Positions 34,169-42,774 of a stretch of DNA of 64,000 bases are shown piece after piece; position 1 is the stretch's first letter, and each line of letters starts with the position of its first letter. A program made the translations under genes and the position numbers. Source of the DNA: a bacterium (lineage in GTDB: Bacteria; Sysuimicrobiota; Sysuimicrobiia; Sysuimicrobiales; Segetimicrobiaceae); NCBI GenBank assembly GCA_035308905.1, contig DATGFS010000033.1:1-64000 (forward strand), written 5' to 3'. A model generated the notes under the pieces. The model was not told the origin of the DNA. It was given only the letters and a program-made list of their open reading frames with translations, and did no database searches.

Positions 34169-36363
34169 TCATCCGGCGCGTGCGGGTGCGGTGCTTCCGC
34201 GGGCTCGGCGATGAGGAGCTCGCGTTTGCGCCGGGCCTCAACGTCGTGCGCGGGCGCAACGACGCCGGCAAATCCACGCTGCACCTTGCCTTTTCCGCCG
34301 CGCTCTTCCCCGTACGTCCGTCCGAGGCGAAGTCGTACCGCCCGTGGGGCGAGGCGGACGGAGAGGTGATGCTGGAGTTCGAGGCCGATGGCCGCCGTTA
34401 TGAGCTGCAAAAAGACTTCGCCTCGCAGAAGACCCTGCTGCGCGTGGACGGCGGCGAGTGGGAGACGTCGAAAGACGTGGCCGCGCGTGTCGGCGCGCTG
34501 CTCGGGTTCGGGAGTCTCGCCCTGTTTCGGGCGACGGCGCACATCGGGCAATGGCAGCTGGCCCCGTCCGAGGGCGAGGCGCGCGAGATCGGCGCGCATC
34601 TGTCGAGGATCATGACGGGCGGGGACGGGGACGCCGTCCGCGTGCTCAAGGCGATCGCCGACTGGGTCCGACGGCAGGAGATCGGCCTGCGCGGCCGGCC
34701 GGCGACGGCGCCCGGGCCGCTCAAGCGCGGTCAGGACCGGCTCAAAGCCCTCGCCGACGAACGCCAGCGGCTCGCCGCCGAGGTTAAGGAGATCGAAGGG
34801 GCCGCCTCCGAGCGCGAGGTGCGCGCGGCGCGGATCAGCCAGCTGGAGAGCGCGGTCGCCGAGGACGAGGCGCTGCTTGGCGCCAACCGCCGGCTGCTCG
34901 AGCTGGACCGGCGATGGGACGAGGCCGGCCGGCGCGGCGGCGATCTGTCGGCGCGCTTGGAGCGCATCGACGCCGCGGCGCGGGCCCTCGCCGCGGCCGA
35001 ACGGGACCCGGCGCTTCAGGCGCCGGAGATTCCCGACGACGCGTGGCGCGGGCTTCAGCAGGCCGACGCGCGCGCGGATGTGCTTCGGCAGCAGCTGGAA
35101 GCCGCGGAGACGCCGCCGGCTCAAACCCCGTTGAGCGCCCGGCCGGAGGCGGGGGGAACCATACCGGCTGGTGCCGGGAGGCCGCGGCCCGGCGCCGCCG
35201 CGCCGCTCCTCGCGACGTTGGCCGCTGCCGGCGGGCTCGCCGGTCTCACGCTCGTCGCCGCGCACCACCCGGCGGCGGGGGCCGTCGCGCTGGCGGTCGC
35301 GGCCGTCGCGGGTGGAGCGCTGGCGGTCGTACACACGCGTGCGCGCGCGGACGCCCGCCGGATGGCGCTCCAGGAACGCGAGCGCGCCGAACAGGCCGGC
35401 CGGGCGCTGACTCTGCTGCGCGAACAGGCCGGAGCGGCGGCGGAGGCGGTCCGTCGGGATCTCGCGGCGCTCGGCGTCGCGTCGATCGAGGCGGCCGCGG
35501 CGCAGGCCGCCGCGGCGCGCACCGCGCGCGACCGGCGGCAGGCCGCTTCACAGCTGCTCGAAGGGCTTCTCGGCGGACAGTCGAGGGACGCGATCGCCGA
35601 ATCACACCGCCAGGTGCGGACCGAACTCGGCGCGGTGCAGGCGCAGCGCGAAGATCCCGATCTCGGACTTCGGCGGCTGGACGCCGCGGCGTTCCAGCGG
35701 CGCCAACTCGACGCCCAGCACCGCCGGCAGGCGCTCGACCAGGAGAAGGCGGCCGTGCAGCGGCTCGAAGGGCGCCTCGCCGGACGATCGCCCCACGAGG
35801 CGCTCGCGCGGGTGGAAGAGGAGCTTGCCGACACGGAAGCCCGCCTGGCGCGGCAGCAGCGGCAGGTCGAGGCGCTCCGTCTCACGCACGACGTGCTGGA
35901 CCGCGCGCACCGCGCGACCATCGTACCCGGACGGGCCCGCCTCGAAGAACTGGCGAGCGGCTATCTGCGCCGGCTCTCGAACGGCGCCTACGATCGGATC
36001 GCGGTGGACGAGCAGACGCTGGCGCCGAGGGTGTGGGTGGGGGCGCCGAAGGAGTGGGCGGAGGTCTCGGCGCGCGAGATCGGCAGCGGCGGCGTGGACC
36101 AGTGTTATCTCGCGCTGCGGCTGGGTCTGGCCGATGTCCTGGCCGATGGCCGGCGGCCGCCGCTCTTTCTCGACGATCCGTTTCTCGCGTACGACGACGA
36201 CCGTCAGGCCTCGGCGATGACCTTTCTGCGAGGTCTCGCGGGGGACCGGCAGATCTTTCTGTTCACGTGCCGCACGATGTACGACGGCTACGCCGACCAC
36301 GTGGTGGTGCTCGGCGAGCGCGCACCGTTGCCCGCCCCGGCACGGTCACCCAGCCCGACCTGA
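34165..36363 (+). CDS. Rad50/SbcC-like ATPase with central membrane hairpin (YhaN-like)
   Basis: 732 residues. Walker A 'VRGRNDAGKSTLHLAF' is near residue 35. Signature-like 'SAREIGSGGVDQCYLALRLGLAD' and Walker B 'PLFLDDPFLAYDDDR' are near the end. Two long coiled-coil arms flank a hydrophobic Ala/Gly/Val/Leu region of about 45 residues (about 345-392) that can form two membrane helices in place of the zinc hook of SbcC. This is the YhaN arrangement of Gram-positive bacteria. It should work with the phosphoesterase upstream, tethered at the membrane. It ends 2 bp from the convergent SCO1 gene. Confidence 0.88.
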   Translation: MIIRRVRVRCFRGLGDEELAFAPGLNVVRGRNDAGKSTLHLAFSAALFPVRPSEAKSYRPWGEADGEVMLEFEADGRRYELQKDFASQKTLLRVDGGEWETSKDVAARVGALLGFGSLALFRATAHIGQWQLAPSEGEAREIGAHLSRIMTGGDGDAVRVLKAIADWVRRQEIGLRGRPATAPGPLKRGQDRLKALADERQRLAAEVKEIEGAASEREVRAARISQLESAVAEDEALLGANRRLLELDRRWDEAGRRGGDLSARLERIDAAARALAAAERDPALQAPEIPDDAWRGLQQADARADVLRQQLEAAETPPAQTPLSARPEAGGTIPAGAGRPRPGAAAPLLATLAAAGGLAGLTLVAAHHPAAGAVALAVAAVAGGALAVVHTRARADARRMALQERERAEQAGRALTLLREQAGAAAEAVRRDLAALGVASIEAAAAQAAAARTARDRRQAASQLLEGLLGGQSRDAIAESHRQVRTELGAVQAQREDPDLGLRRLDAAAFQRRQLDAQHRRQALDQEKAAVQRLEGRLAGRSPHEALARVEEELADTEARLARQQRQVEALRLTHDVLDRAHRATIVPGRARLEELASGYLRRLSNGAYDRIAVDEQTLAPRVWVGAPKEWAEVSAREIGSGGVDQCYLALRLGLADVLADGRRPPLFLDDPFLAYDDDRQASAMTFLRGLAGDRQIFLFTCRTMYDGYADHVVVLGERAPLPAPARSPSPT

Positions 36364-36365
36364 TC

Positions 36366-37010
36366 CTAGCGCGCGCTCCGGGCCAGGATCCGCACGTCCG
36401 TGAGCAGATCCTTGGGATCGAAGTTGGCGGGAAGGAAGACCCGCACCTGGCCCTGGGGATCGATGAGGTAGACGATCGTGGTGTGGCCGATACCGTGGGC
36501 CGCCGCGTCGCTGGCCGAGGCGCCTTCTTTGGCGTCGCTTGCGACGAAGTAGTGCGCCCAGACCGGCCGCAGCTGCGCCGATGTGCCGCGGACGTAGGTG
36601 AGCACCCCCGTCACCTGGTGCGCGTCCAGAAACTGGCGCACGGCGTCGGGGGTGTCGCCCGCCGGATCGACGCTGACGGCGACAAATGCCACCCGGCCGG
36701 CGAGGGGCCCGAGCTGCGCGTGGACCTTGTTGATTTGGTCGGCGACCAGCGGACAGTAATCCGGACAGTGCGCATACAGGAATGTGAGCGCGACGACCTT
36801 CCCGCGCATCGACGCCAGCGAGACCATCCGGCCGTCGGGGTCGGGCAGCTCGAAGTCGTAGGCCCGCACGGGCGGGGTGAGCACCGCGCCTTCGAGAGGC
36901 GGGGGGGCCAGCCGGCTCCGCACCCACAGGCCCGCTCCGGCAGCCAGAATGATCAGGAGCGCCGCCGCGATCCACCACGACCGCGGACCGGTGCGCCGTG
37001 CTTGTGTCAT
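36366..37010 (-). CDS. SCO1/SenC family copper-binding thioredoxin-fold protein
   Basis: 214 residues from the ATG with GGAG 6 nt upstream; the longer frame to 37040 lacks that. A single N-terminal membrane anchor (about residues 11-30) precedes the thioredoxin fold. The copper ligands are the two Cys of 'HCPDYC' (82 and 86) and the His of 'GIGHTTIVY'. The protein helps load the CuA centre of cytochrome c oxidase or acts as a thiol redox carrier outside the membrane. No oxidase gene is in the window. It converges on the YhaN-like gene. Confidence 0.92.
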   Translation of the reverse strand: MTQARRTGPRSWWIAAALLIILAAGAGLWVRSRLAPPPLEGAVLTPPVRAYDFELPDPDGRMVSLASMRGKVVALTFLYAHCPDYCPLVADQINKVHAQLGPLAGRVAFVAVSVDPAGDTPDAVRQFLDAHQVTGVLTYVRGTSAQLRPVWAHYFVASDAKEGASASDAAAHGIGHTTIVYLIDPQGQVRVFLPANFDPKDLLTDVRILARSAR

Positions 37011-37145
37011 TGCGTCTCCTTCACGATCGTTCTCCTCCACTATAGTCCCATATTCTTATACACCGGCGGCGCGGCGGCAGATCGCCCGGCGCAGCGGCCG
37101 TCCCGGGCCGGCGACCGAGCCGCGGACCCCCCGGCCCGGCCGGGG

Positions 37146-37175
37146 TTGACCCCCCGGCCGGGCGCGGGCTACAAT
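37146..37175 (+). promoter_or_regulatory. rny promoter and long leader
   Basis: TTGACC (37146-37151), 18-nt spacer and TACAAT (37170-37175) make a good sigma-70 promoter. The leader of about 150 nt to the GTG at 37333 has a 7-bp hairpin (37264-37270 with 37274-37280, loop AGC), then a short frame ATG 37283 to TGA 37336 whose stop overlaps the rny start (GTGA). No other gene lies between 37011 and 37332. Confidence 0.7.
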
Positions 37176-37332
37176 AGATTGAAATTATAGCGTACGGATG
37201 TCCGGTTAACGTGTCTTTTTTGACGGTCCATCGTTAGGCGATCGCACCGGCGCACGAGATCATCGGTCCTAGCAGGACCGGGATGGAGGTCTCACAGGCC
37301 AGCAGCGACGCACGACGCAACACCAAGAGGGG

Positions 37333-38892
37333 GTGACCACCACGAGCACGGTCCAGTACGCTGTGACCGGCGTGATCGGGTTGGCGCTCTTCCTCCTTGG
37401 GTACCTTCTGCGGAAGTACGCCGGCGAGGCGAAGATCGGCAGCGCTGAAGAAGCCGCCCGGCGGATTCTCGACGAGGCCAAGACAGCCGCGCAACGGGAG
37501 GCGGACAGCAGACAGCGAGAAGCGCTCCTGGAGGCCAAGGACGAGGCGTTCCGCATCAAGCGGGACGCCGAACGGGAGATTCGGGAGCAGCGCGCCGAAC
37601 TGCAGCGTCTTGAGCGGCGTGTGGTCCAGCGTGAGGAAACGCTGGATCGAAAGTTGGAGGCGCTCGAGAAGCGCGATCAGGCCCTCGCACAGCGCGAGCA
37701 GGAGGTTTCCAGGGTCCGGGAAGACGTTCAGGCACTGCACGACGCCCAGCGGCGGGAGCTCGAACGGGTCGGCGCGCTCACGCTGGAAGAGGCCAAGCAG
37801 GAACTGCTGCAGCGGGCGGAAGGCGAGATCCGGCACGAAGTCGCGCAGACCGCGCGAAAGATCGAATCGGAGGCCCGCGAGGGCGCGGAGCGGCGGGCGC
37901 GGGAGGTTGTGGCGCTCGCCATCCAGCGCTGCGCCGCGGACCACACCGCGGAGGTCACCGTGTCGGTGATCCCGCTGCCGAACGAAGAGATGAAGGGGCG
38001 GATCATCGGCCGCGAAGGCCGCAATATCCGCGCCCTGGAGAGCCTGACGGGCGTCGACTTCATCATCGACGACACGCCCGAGTCGGTGACGTTGTCGTCG
38101 TTCGATCCGATCCGCCGCGAGATCGCCAAAGTCACGCTGGAAAAGCTCCTCGCCGACGGCCGCATCCACCCGGCGCGCATCGAAGAGATGGTCGAGAAGG
38201 CCCAGCGCGATCTCGAGACGCGCATCAAGGAAGCCGGCGAACGCGCCGTCTTCGAGGCCGGCGTCCACGGCCTGCATCCCGAGGAGATCAAGCTGCTCGG
38301 CCGGCTCAACTTCCGGTTCAGCTACGGGCAGAATCTGCTGCAGCACTCGATCGAGGTCGCGCTCCTTGCGGGCCTCATGGCGAGCCAGCTCGACGCGGAT
38401 CCCGAATTGGCGCGCCGGGCCGGCATGCTGCACGACATCGGCAAGGCGCTGACGCACGAGATCGAAGGCACGCACAGCGACATCGGTATGGACGTGGCGC
38501 GCCGGTACCACGAGTCGCCGGAGGTGCTCAACGCGATCGCCTACCATCACGGCGACGCCGAAGCGACCTGCGTCGAAGCGGTCCTGGTGGCCGCGGCCGA
38601 CGCGATCTCCGCGTCGCGGCCGGGCGCGCGCAAGGAAACCGTCGAGATGTACGTCAAGCGCCTCGAGAACCTCGAGCGCATCGCGACGTCCTTTACGGGC
38701 GTCGACCGCGCCTACGCCATCCAGGCCGGCCGGGAGATCCGGGTGCTGGTCCGGCCGCAGGAGATCGACGACCCCGCCGCCGCGCTGCTCGCGCGTGAGA
38801 TGGCGAAGAAGATCGAGGAGGAGCTGGAGTACCCGGGGCAGATCAAGGTGACGGTCCTGCGCGAGACGCGCGCCGTCGAGTACGCGAAGTAG
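37333..38892 (+). CDS. rny: Ribonuclease Y
   Basis: 519 residues, the usual length. Domains in order: N-terminal membrane helix (about residues 10-27), long coiled coil (about 35-200), KH domain ('[26 protein letters not shown]'), and HD domain with '[14 protein letters not shown]' and '[11 protein letters not shown]'. The enzyme is the membrane-bound endonuclease that starts mRNA decay in Gram-positive bacteria. The GTG start directly abuts AAGAGGGG, and the stop of a short upstream frame overlaps it. ymdB follows after 42 bp, the order known from Bacillus. Confidence 0.97.
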   Translation: MTTTSTVQYAVTGVIGLALFLLGYLLRKYAGEAKIGSAEEAARRILDEAKTAAQREADSRQREALLEAKDEAFRIKRDAEREIREQRAELQRLERRVVQREETLDRKLEALEKRDQALAQREQEVSRVREDVQALHDAQRRELERVGALTLEEAKQELLQRAEGEIRHEVAQTARKIESEAREGAERRAREVVALAIQRCAADHTAEVTVSVIPLPNEEMKGRIIGREGRNIRALESLTGVDFIIDDTPESVTLSSFDPIRREIAKVTLEKLLADGRIHPARIEEMVEKAQRDLETRIKEAGERAVFEAGVHGLHPEEIKLLGRLNFRFSYGQNLLQHSIEVALLAGLMASQLDADPELARRAGMLHDIGKALTHEIEGTHSDIGMDVARRYHESPEVLNAIAYHHGDAEATCVEAVLVAAADAISASRPGARKETVEMYVKRLENLERIATSFTGVDRAYAIQAGREIRVLVRPQEIDDPAAALLAREMAKKIEEELEYPGQIKVTVLRETRAVEYAK

Positions 38893-38934
38893 ACGGCGCG
38901 GCCGCCGGGTCGGCGAACGGAGCCGGAACCGCGC

Positions 38935-39735
38935 ATGAATCTGCTGTTCATCGGGGACGTCGTGGGACGTCCGGGGCGCCGGGCGGTCGCGCAGTGGCTG
39001 CCCGCGCTCCGGCGCGAGCTCCGGGCCGATTTTGTGATCGCCAACGGCGAGAACTCCGCGGGCGGCTTCGGGGTCACGCCGGAGACGTTCAACGATCTGA
39101 CCGCGGCCGGGGCGGACGTCGTCACCGGGGGCAACCACATCTGGCATACCCGCGAAGCGCCGGCGCTGCTCGACGGAGAGCCGCGGCTCCTCCGGCCGGC
39201 GAACTATCCCACGGGCGCGCCGGGGCGGGGGGCGGGCGTCTTCGCCGCCGCCGGCGGGACGCGCGTCGGTGTGCTCAACCTCGAAGGCCGCGCGTTCATG
39301 CAGCCGCTGCTCTCGCCGTTCGACTGCGCCCGCGAGGAGATCGAACGGCTCCGCACGGAGACGCGCGTGATCTTCGTCGACATGCACGCCGAGGCCACGT
39401 CGGAAAAGGCGGCGCTGGCCTGGTATCTCGACGGCCGCGTCTCCGCGGTGGTCGGCACGCATACCCACGTCCAGACCGCGGACGAGCGCGTGCTGCCGGG
39501 CGGGACGGCGTTCATCACCGACGCCGGGATGACGGGGCCGCGCGACTCGATCATCGGGATGAGCCGCGAAACCGTGCTGCCGCGGTTCCTCACGCTGCTG
39601 CCCGCGCGGTTTGAGGTCGCGTCGGGCCCGGTGCAGTTGAACGGCGTCTTCATCGAGATCGACGCCGAGACCGGGCACGCGACGGCGATCCGCCGCGTGA
39701 GCCGCGTCGAAGAGTCGCACGGCGCTAAGTCGTAA
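38935..39735 (+). CDS. ymdB: YmdB-type metallophosphoesterase (2',3'-cyclic nucleotide 2'-phosphodiesterase)
   Basis: 266 residues. 'LFIGDVVGRPGR', 'VIANGENSAGGFG', 'VVTGGNHIWH', 'VDMHAEATSEK', 'VVGTHTHVQTADE' and 'TDAGMTGPRDSIIG' are the TIGR00282-type metal-site signatures. In Bacillus it hydrolyses cyclic nucleotides and affects biofilm and RNA turnover through RNase Y. It lies between rny and spoVS in the same direction, a conserved cluster. No signal peptide, so cytoplasmic. Confidence 0.95.
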   Translation: MNLLFIGDVVGRPGRRAVAQWLPALRRELRADFVIANGENSAGGFGVTPETFNDLTAAGADVVTGGNHIWHTREAPALLDGEPRLLRPANYPTGAPGRGAGVFAAAGGTRVGVLNLEGRAFMQPLLSPFDCAREEIERLRTETRVIFVDMHAEATSEKAALAWYLDGRVSAVVGTHTHVQTADERVLPGGTAFITDAGMTGPRDSIIGMSRETVLPRFLTLLPARFEVASGPVQLNGVFIEIDAETGHATAIRRVSRVEESHGAKS

Positions 39736-39855
39736 GAGGCACGTACGTACGTTCGCCGTCGGGGAGGGATTGTGAACCGGACTCTCGAATCAGCAGGCTT
39801 CGCCAGCCACATCGCCGCGCCACAGTCGACGCACTCCCTCGAGGAGGCTCGAAGC

Positions 39856-40155
39856 ATGGACGTGCTCAAGGTCGTTGCGAAGCCTACGACTACCGCCGAC
39901 GTGCTCAAGGTCGCCGCTAAGTCGAATCCCACCGCCGTCGCGGGCGCCTTGGCCGGCGTCGTGCGCGAGCGCGGGACCGCGGAGCTGCAGGCGATCGGCG
40001 CGGCCGCCATCAACCAGGCGATCAAGGCCATCGCGATCGCGCGCGGCTACGTCGCGCCGAGCGGACTCGACCTCGTGTGCGTCCCGGCGTTCGCCGATGT
40101 GCAAATCGACGGGCAGGACCGCACCGCGATCAAGCTCATCGTATCGCCCAGGTAG
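39856..40155 (+). CDS. spoVS: Stage V sporulation protein S family (SpoVS)
   Basis: 99 residues from the ATG with a strong GAGGAGG at 39840-39846; the frame is open from 39772 but that lead lacks a ribosome-binding site. The Alba-like SpoVS core is clear: 'DVLKVAAKSNPTAVAGALAG', 'ELQAIGAAAINQAIKAIAIARGY', 'FADVQIDGQDRTAIKLIV'. The first 11 residues echo the next segment (DVLKVVAK then DVLKVAAK), making it slightly longer than the Bacillus protein. SpoVS occurs in many non-sporulating Terrabacteria, so it does not prove sporulation. Confidence 0.95.
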   Translation: MDVLKVVAKPTTTADVLKVAAKSNPTAVAGALAGVVRERGTAELQAIGAAAINQAIKAIAIARGYVAPSGLDLVCVPAFADVQIDGQDRTAIKLIVSPR

Positions 40156-41069
40156 GCGCCCTCGATCTGAAAGTCGATCTCCACACCCACAGCACCGCGT
40201 CCGACGGGCTGCTCGCGCCCGCGCGCCTCGTGGTCACGGCGCGCGAACACGGCGTGGGGACGCTGGCTCTCACCGACCACGATACGACGGCCGGGCTCGA
40301 CGAGGCGCTCGCGGAGGGCCGGCGCATCCACATCGACGTGATTCCCGGCGTCGAGATTAACACCGACGTCGGCGAATACGAGGTGCACATCCTCGGCTAC
40401 TTCGTCGATCACACACGCGCCGATTTCCAGACGTTTCTCGCGCGCATGCGGGCGGGGCGTGTGGAGCGCGCGCGGGCGATGGTGGACCGGCTGCACGCGC
40501 TTCAGGTGCCGGTCGAGTGGGACCGGGTGCAGGCGATCGCGGCGGGCGCGTCGATCGGACGGCCGCACATCGCGCGGGCGCTGCTCGAGGCGCGGCGGGT
40601 CGCCACCGTGCAGGAGGCATTCGAGCGGTTTCTTGGACGGCACGCCCCGGCGTACGTGCCGCGCCTTGCGGTCTCGCCGGAGGAAGCCGTGGAGGCCCTG
40701 AGGGCGGCCGGCGGCGTGCCGGTGCTGGCGCACCCCGGATGGGCGTCGAGCGGCCCCGCGATCGACCGCGTGCCCCAGTTGGTGGCGCACGGCCTCGCCG
40801 GGCTCGAGGTATACTACCCTGATCATACCGCGGAGATGACCGCGCGCTACCTCGAGGTCGCGCGGCGGCACGGACTCGTCGCCACCGGCGGGACGGACTT
40901 TCACGGCGGCGGGCTCGCGACCCGCGTGCCGCCCGGCAGCGTGCGCGTGCCCGCGGATGTCGTGCCGGCGCTGCGCGCGCGGTGGCAGGAGGCCCAGAAG
41001 GCGGCCGGAGGTCCTGCGCAGACGGAGCAGGAGGCCCAGGGGGCTGCCGCGCCGCGGACGGCGCAGTAG
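40077..41069 (+). CDS. PHP-domain phosphoesterase (nucleoside 3',5'-bisphosphate phosphatase-like)
   Basis: Clear PHP motifs: 'VDLHTHSTASDG' (HxH), 'LALTDHDTTAG', 'VIPGVEIN', 'RPHIARALLEA', 'PVLAHPGW' and 'ATGGTDFHG'. Relatives hydrolyse 3',5'-bisphosphates or short RNA 5' ends (RNase AM). The start is a problem. The domain begins at about 40170, but the only standard start in frame is the GTG at 40077, deep inside spoVS; a CTG at 40167 with AGGTAGG upstream would give a compact protein of about 300 residues. The last 25 residues are Gln/Ala-rich. It probably is cotranscribed with spoVS. Confidence 0.85.
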   Translation: MRPGVRRCANRRAGPHRDQAHRIAQVGALDLKVDLHTHSTASDGLLAPARLVVTAREHGVGTLALTDHDTTAGLDEALAEGRRIHIDVIPGVEINTDVGEYEVHILGYFVDHTRADFQTFLARMRAGRVERARAMVDRLHALQVPVEWDRVQAIAAGASIGRPHIARALLEARRVATVQEAFERFLGRHAPAYVPRLAVSPEEAVEALRAAGGVPVLAHPGWASSGPAIDRVPQLVAHGLAGLEVYYPDHTAEMTARYLEVARRHGLVATGGTDFHGGGLATRVPPGSVRVPADVVPALRARWQEAQKAAGGPAQTEQEAQGAAAPRTAQ

Positions 41070-41114
41070 AATTGATGATGGCGGCCGAGGGGCCGCGCGA
41101 CTTGGGAGGATTCG

Positions 41115-41339
41115 ATGATGCGCTGTCCCCGATGCGGGGTGGAAAATCCGGAAGGCAAGATTGTCTGCCGGGCGTGCGGCGCCCGGCTGCGTCCCGCCGC
41201 GGCGGCGGCCGGCGCGGGCGCGCCGCGTGAGACCGACGCCGACCTGCGCCGCCGGGTCTCCTACGATCTCATGCGGATTCTCTGGGTCGCCGGCGTGGTC
41301 ATCGCCGTCGGCCTGGGACTCGGCTTCCTGGTCAAGTAG
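41115..41339 (+). CDS. Small zinc-ribbon membrane protein
   Basis: 74 residues. 'RCPRCGVENPEGKIVCRACGARL' is a zinc ribbon with two CxxC pairs, followed by an Ala-rich linker and one C-terminal membrane helix ('LWVAGVVIAVGLGLGFLV'). GGAGG lies 6 nt before the ATG pair. It sits between the PHP gene and selA in the same direction. Such small proteins are common in Terrabacteria and have no assigned role. Confidence 0.8.
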   Translation: MMRCPRCGVENPEGKIVCRACGARLRPAAAAAGAGAPRETDADLRRRVSYDLMRILWVAGVVIAVGLGLGFLVK

Positions 41340-41357
41340 CGGACGCCGGGTGCCCGC

Positions 41358-42767
41358 ATGAATCACGCCTCGTTTCGCCGGCTGCCGTCGATTGAACGGC
41401 TGCTGCAGAGCCTGGAAGCGGCCGGAGACCTCGGGCGGCATCCGCGCCGGCTCGTTGTCGCCTGCGCACGGGAAGCCGTGGACCGCGCACGCCGCCGCCT
41501 CGCCGACGTTCCCGGCGCCGGCGCGGCCACCGTGGAGACGCTGGTCGTCGAGACGCGCGCTCTGCTCGCGGAACGCGCGGCGCCGTCGCTCGCCCGGGCG
41601 ATCAACGCCACCGGCGTGGTGCTGCACACGAATCTCGGGCGCGCTCCGCTCTCGGACGCGGCGCGACGCGCGGTCGCCGACGCCGCCGGCTACACGGTGC
41701 TCGAGATCGACGCGGCCACGGGCGTGCGCGGCTCCCGGCAGGCGCACGTCGCGGGTCTTCTACGCGAACTGACCGGCGCCGAGGAAGGGCTCGCCGTCAA
41801 CAACAACGCGGCCGCGGTGCTGCTTGCGCTCACCGCGCTCGCCCGCGGCCGCGACGTCATCGTCTCGCGCGGCGAGCTGGTCGAGATCGGCGGCAGCTTC
41901 AGGATGCCCGATATCATGGCCGCCGGGGGCTGCCGGCTCGTCGAGGTCGGGACGACCAACAAGACCTACCTGCAGGACTACGAGGCAGCGCTCACGCCGG
42001 ACACGGCGCTGCTCGTGAAGGTTCACCGGAGCAACTTTGCGATGCGGGGATTCGTGCACGACGTCGGCGCGGCTGAGCTCGTGGCCCTCGGCCGGCGCGC
42101 CGGCGTGCCGGTGTTGTTCGATATGGGGAGCGGCGCGCTCGTCGATCTCGGCGCGCGCGGGCTGCCGCCGGAGCCGACCATGACCGCGGCGGTCACGGCG
42201 GGCGTCGACGTCGTGACCGCGAGCGGCGACAAGCTGTTGGGCGGTCCGCAGGCCGGACTGATCGTCGGGCACCGCGAACCGCTGGCCCGCATCCGCGCCC
42301 ACCCGCTGGCCCGGGCCATGCGCATCGACAAGCTGGATCTCGCGGCCCTCGAGGCCACGCTGCGCTTGTATCGCGATCCCGAGCGGGCGTGGGACGAGGT
42401 GCCGGTGCTCCGCCTGCTGGCCCGCGAGCCTGCCTCGCTCGAAACCGCCGCCCGCGGCCTCGCCACGCGCGTTGCGGAGGCGCTTGGGAACGCGGCCGAG
42501 GTCGACGTCGTGAAGACCGTGTCCGAAGCCGGCGGCGGGGCGCTGCCCGGCGTCGAGCTCGTCTCCTGGGCGGTCGCGCTGCGCCCGTTGGCCGGCGGCC
42601 CCGAGGTGTGGGACCGCCGCCTGCGCCGTCATCGTCCGCCGGTGTTTGCGCGGATCGCCGACGAGCGCCTGCTGCTCGACGTCCGAACGCTCGAGGCCGC
42701 CGACGTCGATCCCTTGCTTGTGGCGCTGCGGGCCGCCGCGCAGTCTCCCGCGCCGCCGTCGGCCTGA
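41358..42767 (+). CDS. selA: L-seryl-tRNA(Sec) selenium transferase
   Basis: 469 residues, near the usual 463. SelA converts seryl-tRNA(Sec) to selenocysteinyl-tRNA with selenophosphate. Visible motifs: '[17 protein letters not shown]', '[13 protein letters not shown]', '[19 protein letters not shown]', 'EVGTTNKT', 'KVHRSNFAM' and the PLP lysine in '[17 protein letters not shown]'. It is followed by selB after 7 bp. tRNA-Sec lies 3.7 kb downstream. selD, which makes selenophosphate, is not in the window. Confidence 0.97.
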   Translation: MNHASFRRLPSIERLLQSLEAAGDLGRHPRRLVVACAREAVDRARRRLADVPGAGAATVETLVVETRALLAERAAPSLARAINATGVVLHTNLGRAPLSDAARRAVADAAGYTVLEIDAATGVRGSRQAHVAGLLRELTGAEEGLAVNNNAAAVLLALTALARGRDVIVSRGELVEIGGSFRMPDIMAAGGCRLVEVGTTNKTYLQDYEAALTPDTALLVKVHRSNFAMRGFVHDVGAAELVALGRRAGVPVLFDMGSGALVDLGARGLPPEPTMTAAVTAGVDVVTASGDKLLGGPQAGLIVGHREPLARIRAHPLARAMRIDKLDLAALEATLRLYRDPERAWDEVPVLRLLAREPASLETAARGLATRVAEALGNAAEVDVVKTVSEAGGGALPGVELVSWAVALRPLAGGPEVWDRRLRRHRPPVFARIADERLLLDVRTLEAADVDPLLVALRAAAQSPAPPSA

Positions 42768-42774
42768 CCGGCCG

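Noticed and set aside
37234-39720. An 828-codon minus-strand frame across rny and ymdB, and a similar 794-codon frame at 41760-44144 opposite selA/selB
   Set aside because: Both are shadows of well-identified plus-strand genes and have the Arg/Ala/His-rich composition typical of antisense translation.
39856-40155. SpoVS taken as proof of endospore formation
   Set aside because: SpoVS occurs in many non-sporulating lineages and no other sporulation gene is in the window.
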